Positions 63,776 to 64,000 of a stretch of 64,000 nt of DNA are shown here, piece after piece. The stretch spans positions 248,001 through 312,000 of the forward strand of contig JAQNBH010000270.1 in NCBI GenBank assembly GCA_028752905.1, given 5' to 3'. The translations under genes and the position numbers were made by a program. The notes under the pieces were generated by a model. The model worked only from the letters and a program-made list of their open reading frames with translations. It ran no database searches and was not told the origin of the DNA. Source of the stretch: Cladorhizidae sp. MBARI D1340-BT2. Its lineage: Eukaryota > Porifera > Demospongiae > Poecilosclerida > Cladorhizidae. Within the stretch, counting starts at the first letter, position 1. Every line of letters begins with the position of its first letter.

Positions 63776-64000
63776 GAGTACTCAAAATTTTGGCACGTAC
63801 ATAAGACAGATAATTAGAAGGGCTATCCGGTGATATGAAAATTATCTTTTTGGGGTAAAGTGTAGAAAAGTTATGAGCTTTACGGCAAAATAACAAGATT
63901 TTTGGGGGGAAAATGAGAAACATATAGACCAAATTAGGGCAAATATCAAGATAGAGAACACATAATGAAACCTATCATTCGAATCATATCAAGTCCATTA
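63776..64000 (+). repeat. Partial monomer cut by the window edge
   Basis: The first 225 bases of a monomer with TACATAAG, GATATGAAAATT and CTTTTTGGGG, the same combination as monomers 1 and 1817. The array clearly continues beyond the window. Confidence 0.95.

Larger units (their letters stand above)
1..64000 (+). repeat. Satellite DNA array, ~908-bp monomer, 70 copies plus a partial
   Basis: The motif GAGTACTC followed by AAAATTTTGGCAC recurs at 1, 909, 1817, 2725, 3633, 4541 and so on to 63776, always on the same strand. Spacing is 908 bp in the left third, with 909, 911 and 912 bp classes becoming common further right. Two monomers are shortened (17256-18037, 782 bp; 57163-57884, 722 bp) and one is enlarged by a transposon (57885-59226). 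Monomers differ only at a small set of recurring variant sites, so they are near-identical by eye. All six frames are closed by frequent stops, and no rRNA, tRNA or conserved protein segment is visible in the monomer. The length and homogeneity are typical of eukaryotic heterochromatic or centromeric satellites; the chromosomal location is an inference that the sequence cannot settle. Confidence 0.98.

Noticed and set aside
1..64000. CRISPR-like array
   Set aside because: The repeat is ~908 bp with no unique spacers, and no cas-like gene is present; the internal ~85-bp units also lack unique spacers.
1..64000. Ribosomal DNA spacer repeats
   Set aside because: No rRNA gene segment or recognisable spacer element occurs in 64 kb, and the array is continuous at both edges.

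Overview
The window contains no gene of an ordinary kind. It is one head-to-tail satellite DNA array running from the first base to the last. I count 70 successive monomers plus a 225-base partial one at the right edge, all in the same orientation. The basic monomer is 908 bp; the other common classes are 909, 911 and 912 bp. Counted from the palindrome GAGTACTC, monomers begin at 1, 909, 1817 and so on up to 63776. Both ends of the window lie inside the array, so its full size and its flanks are unknown. The organism is a eukaryote and most likely an animal: long homogeneous satellite arrays, complete lack of coding content and a pogo/Tigger-type DNA transposon all point that way. I cannot name the species.

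Each monomer has two parts. About 523 bp (monomer positions 170-692) consists of three diverged direct repeats of 185, 165 and 173 bp. Each of these is itself a pair of roughly 85-bp units and ends in the dyad GCTAAC(A/C)TGTTTAGC. The other 385 bp (693-908 joined to 1-169) is not internally repeated; it carries two palindromes at the monomer boundary, a T-G-A homopolymer tract and an AATAAA.

Region by region: 1-8172 has nine 908-bp monomers of strictly alternating A/B type. 8173-14528 is mixed, with a dimer duplication. 14529-30759 is heterogeneous, with a G11 tract, a monomer lacking 126 bp and the first monomers with an AATT insertion. 30760-40782 holds two copies of a five-monomer block of exactly 4556 bp, separated by one recombinant monomer. 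41694-54434 is a nested higher-order array: 'L' (911-912 bp) and 'S' (909 bp) monomers alternate, and they are grouped into three tetramers of about 3640 bp. 57163-57884 is a monomer that lost exactly one internal repeat (189 bp). The next monomer (57885-59226) carries a 431-bp pogo-like transposon. From 59227 to the end the array returns to forms resembling the left end.

The picture is a satellite shaped by unequal exchange at several scales: loss of one internal repeat, duplication of dimers, tetramers and pentamers, and chimeric monomers. A single non-autonomous transposon was later inserted into the monomer-boundary palindrome. All comparisons were made by eye; no alignment or database search was run.
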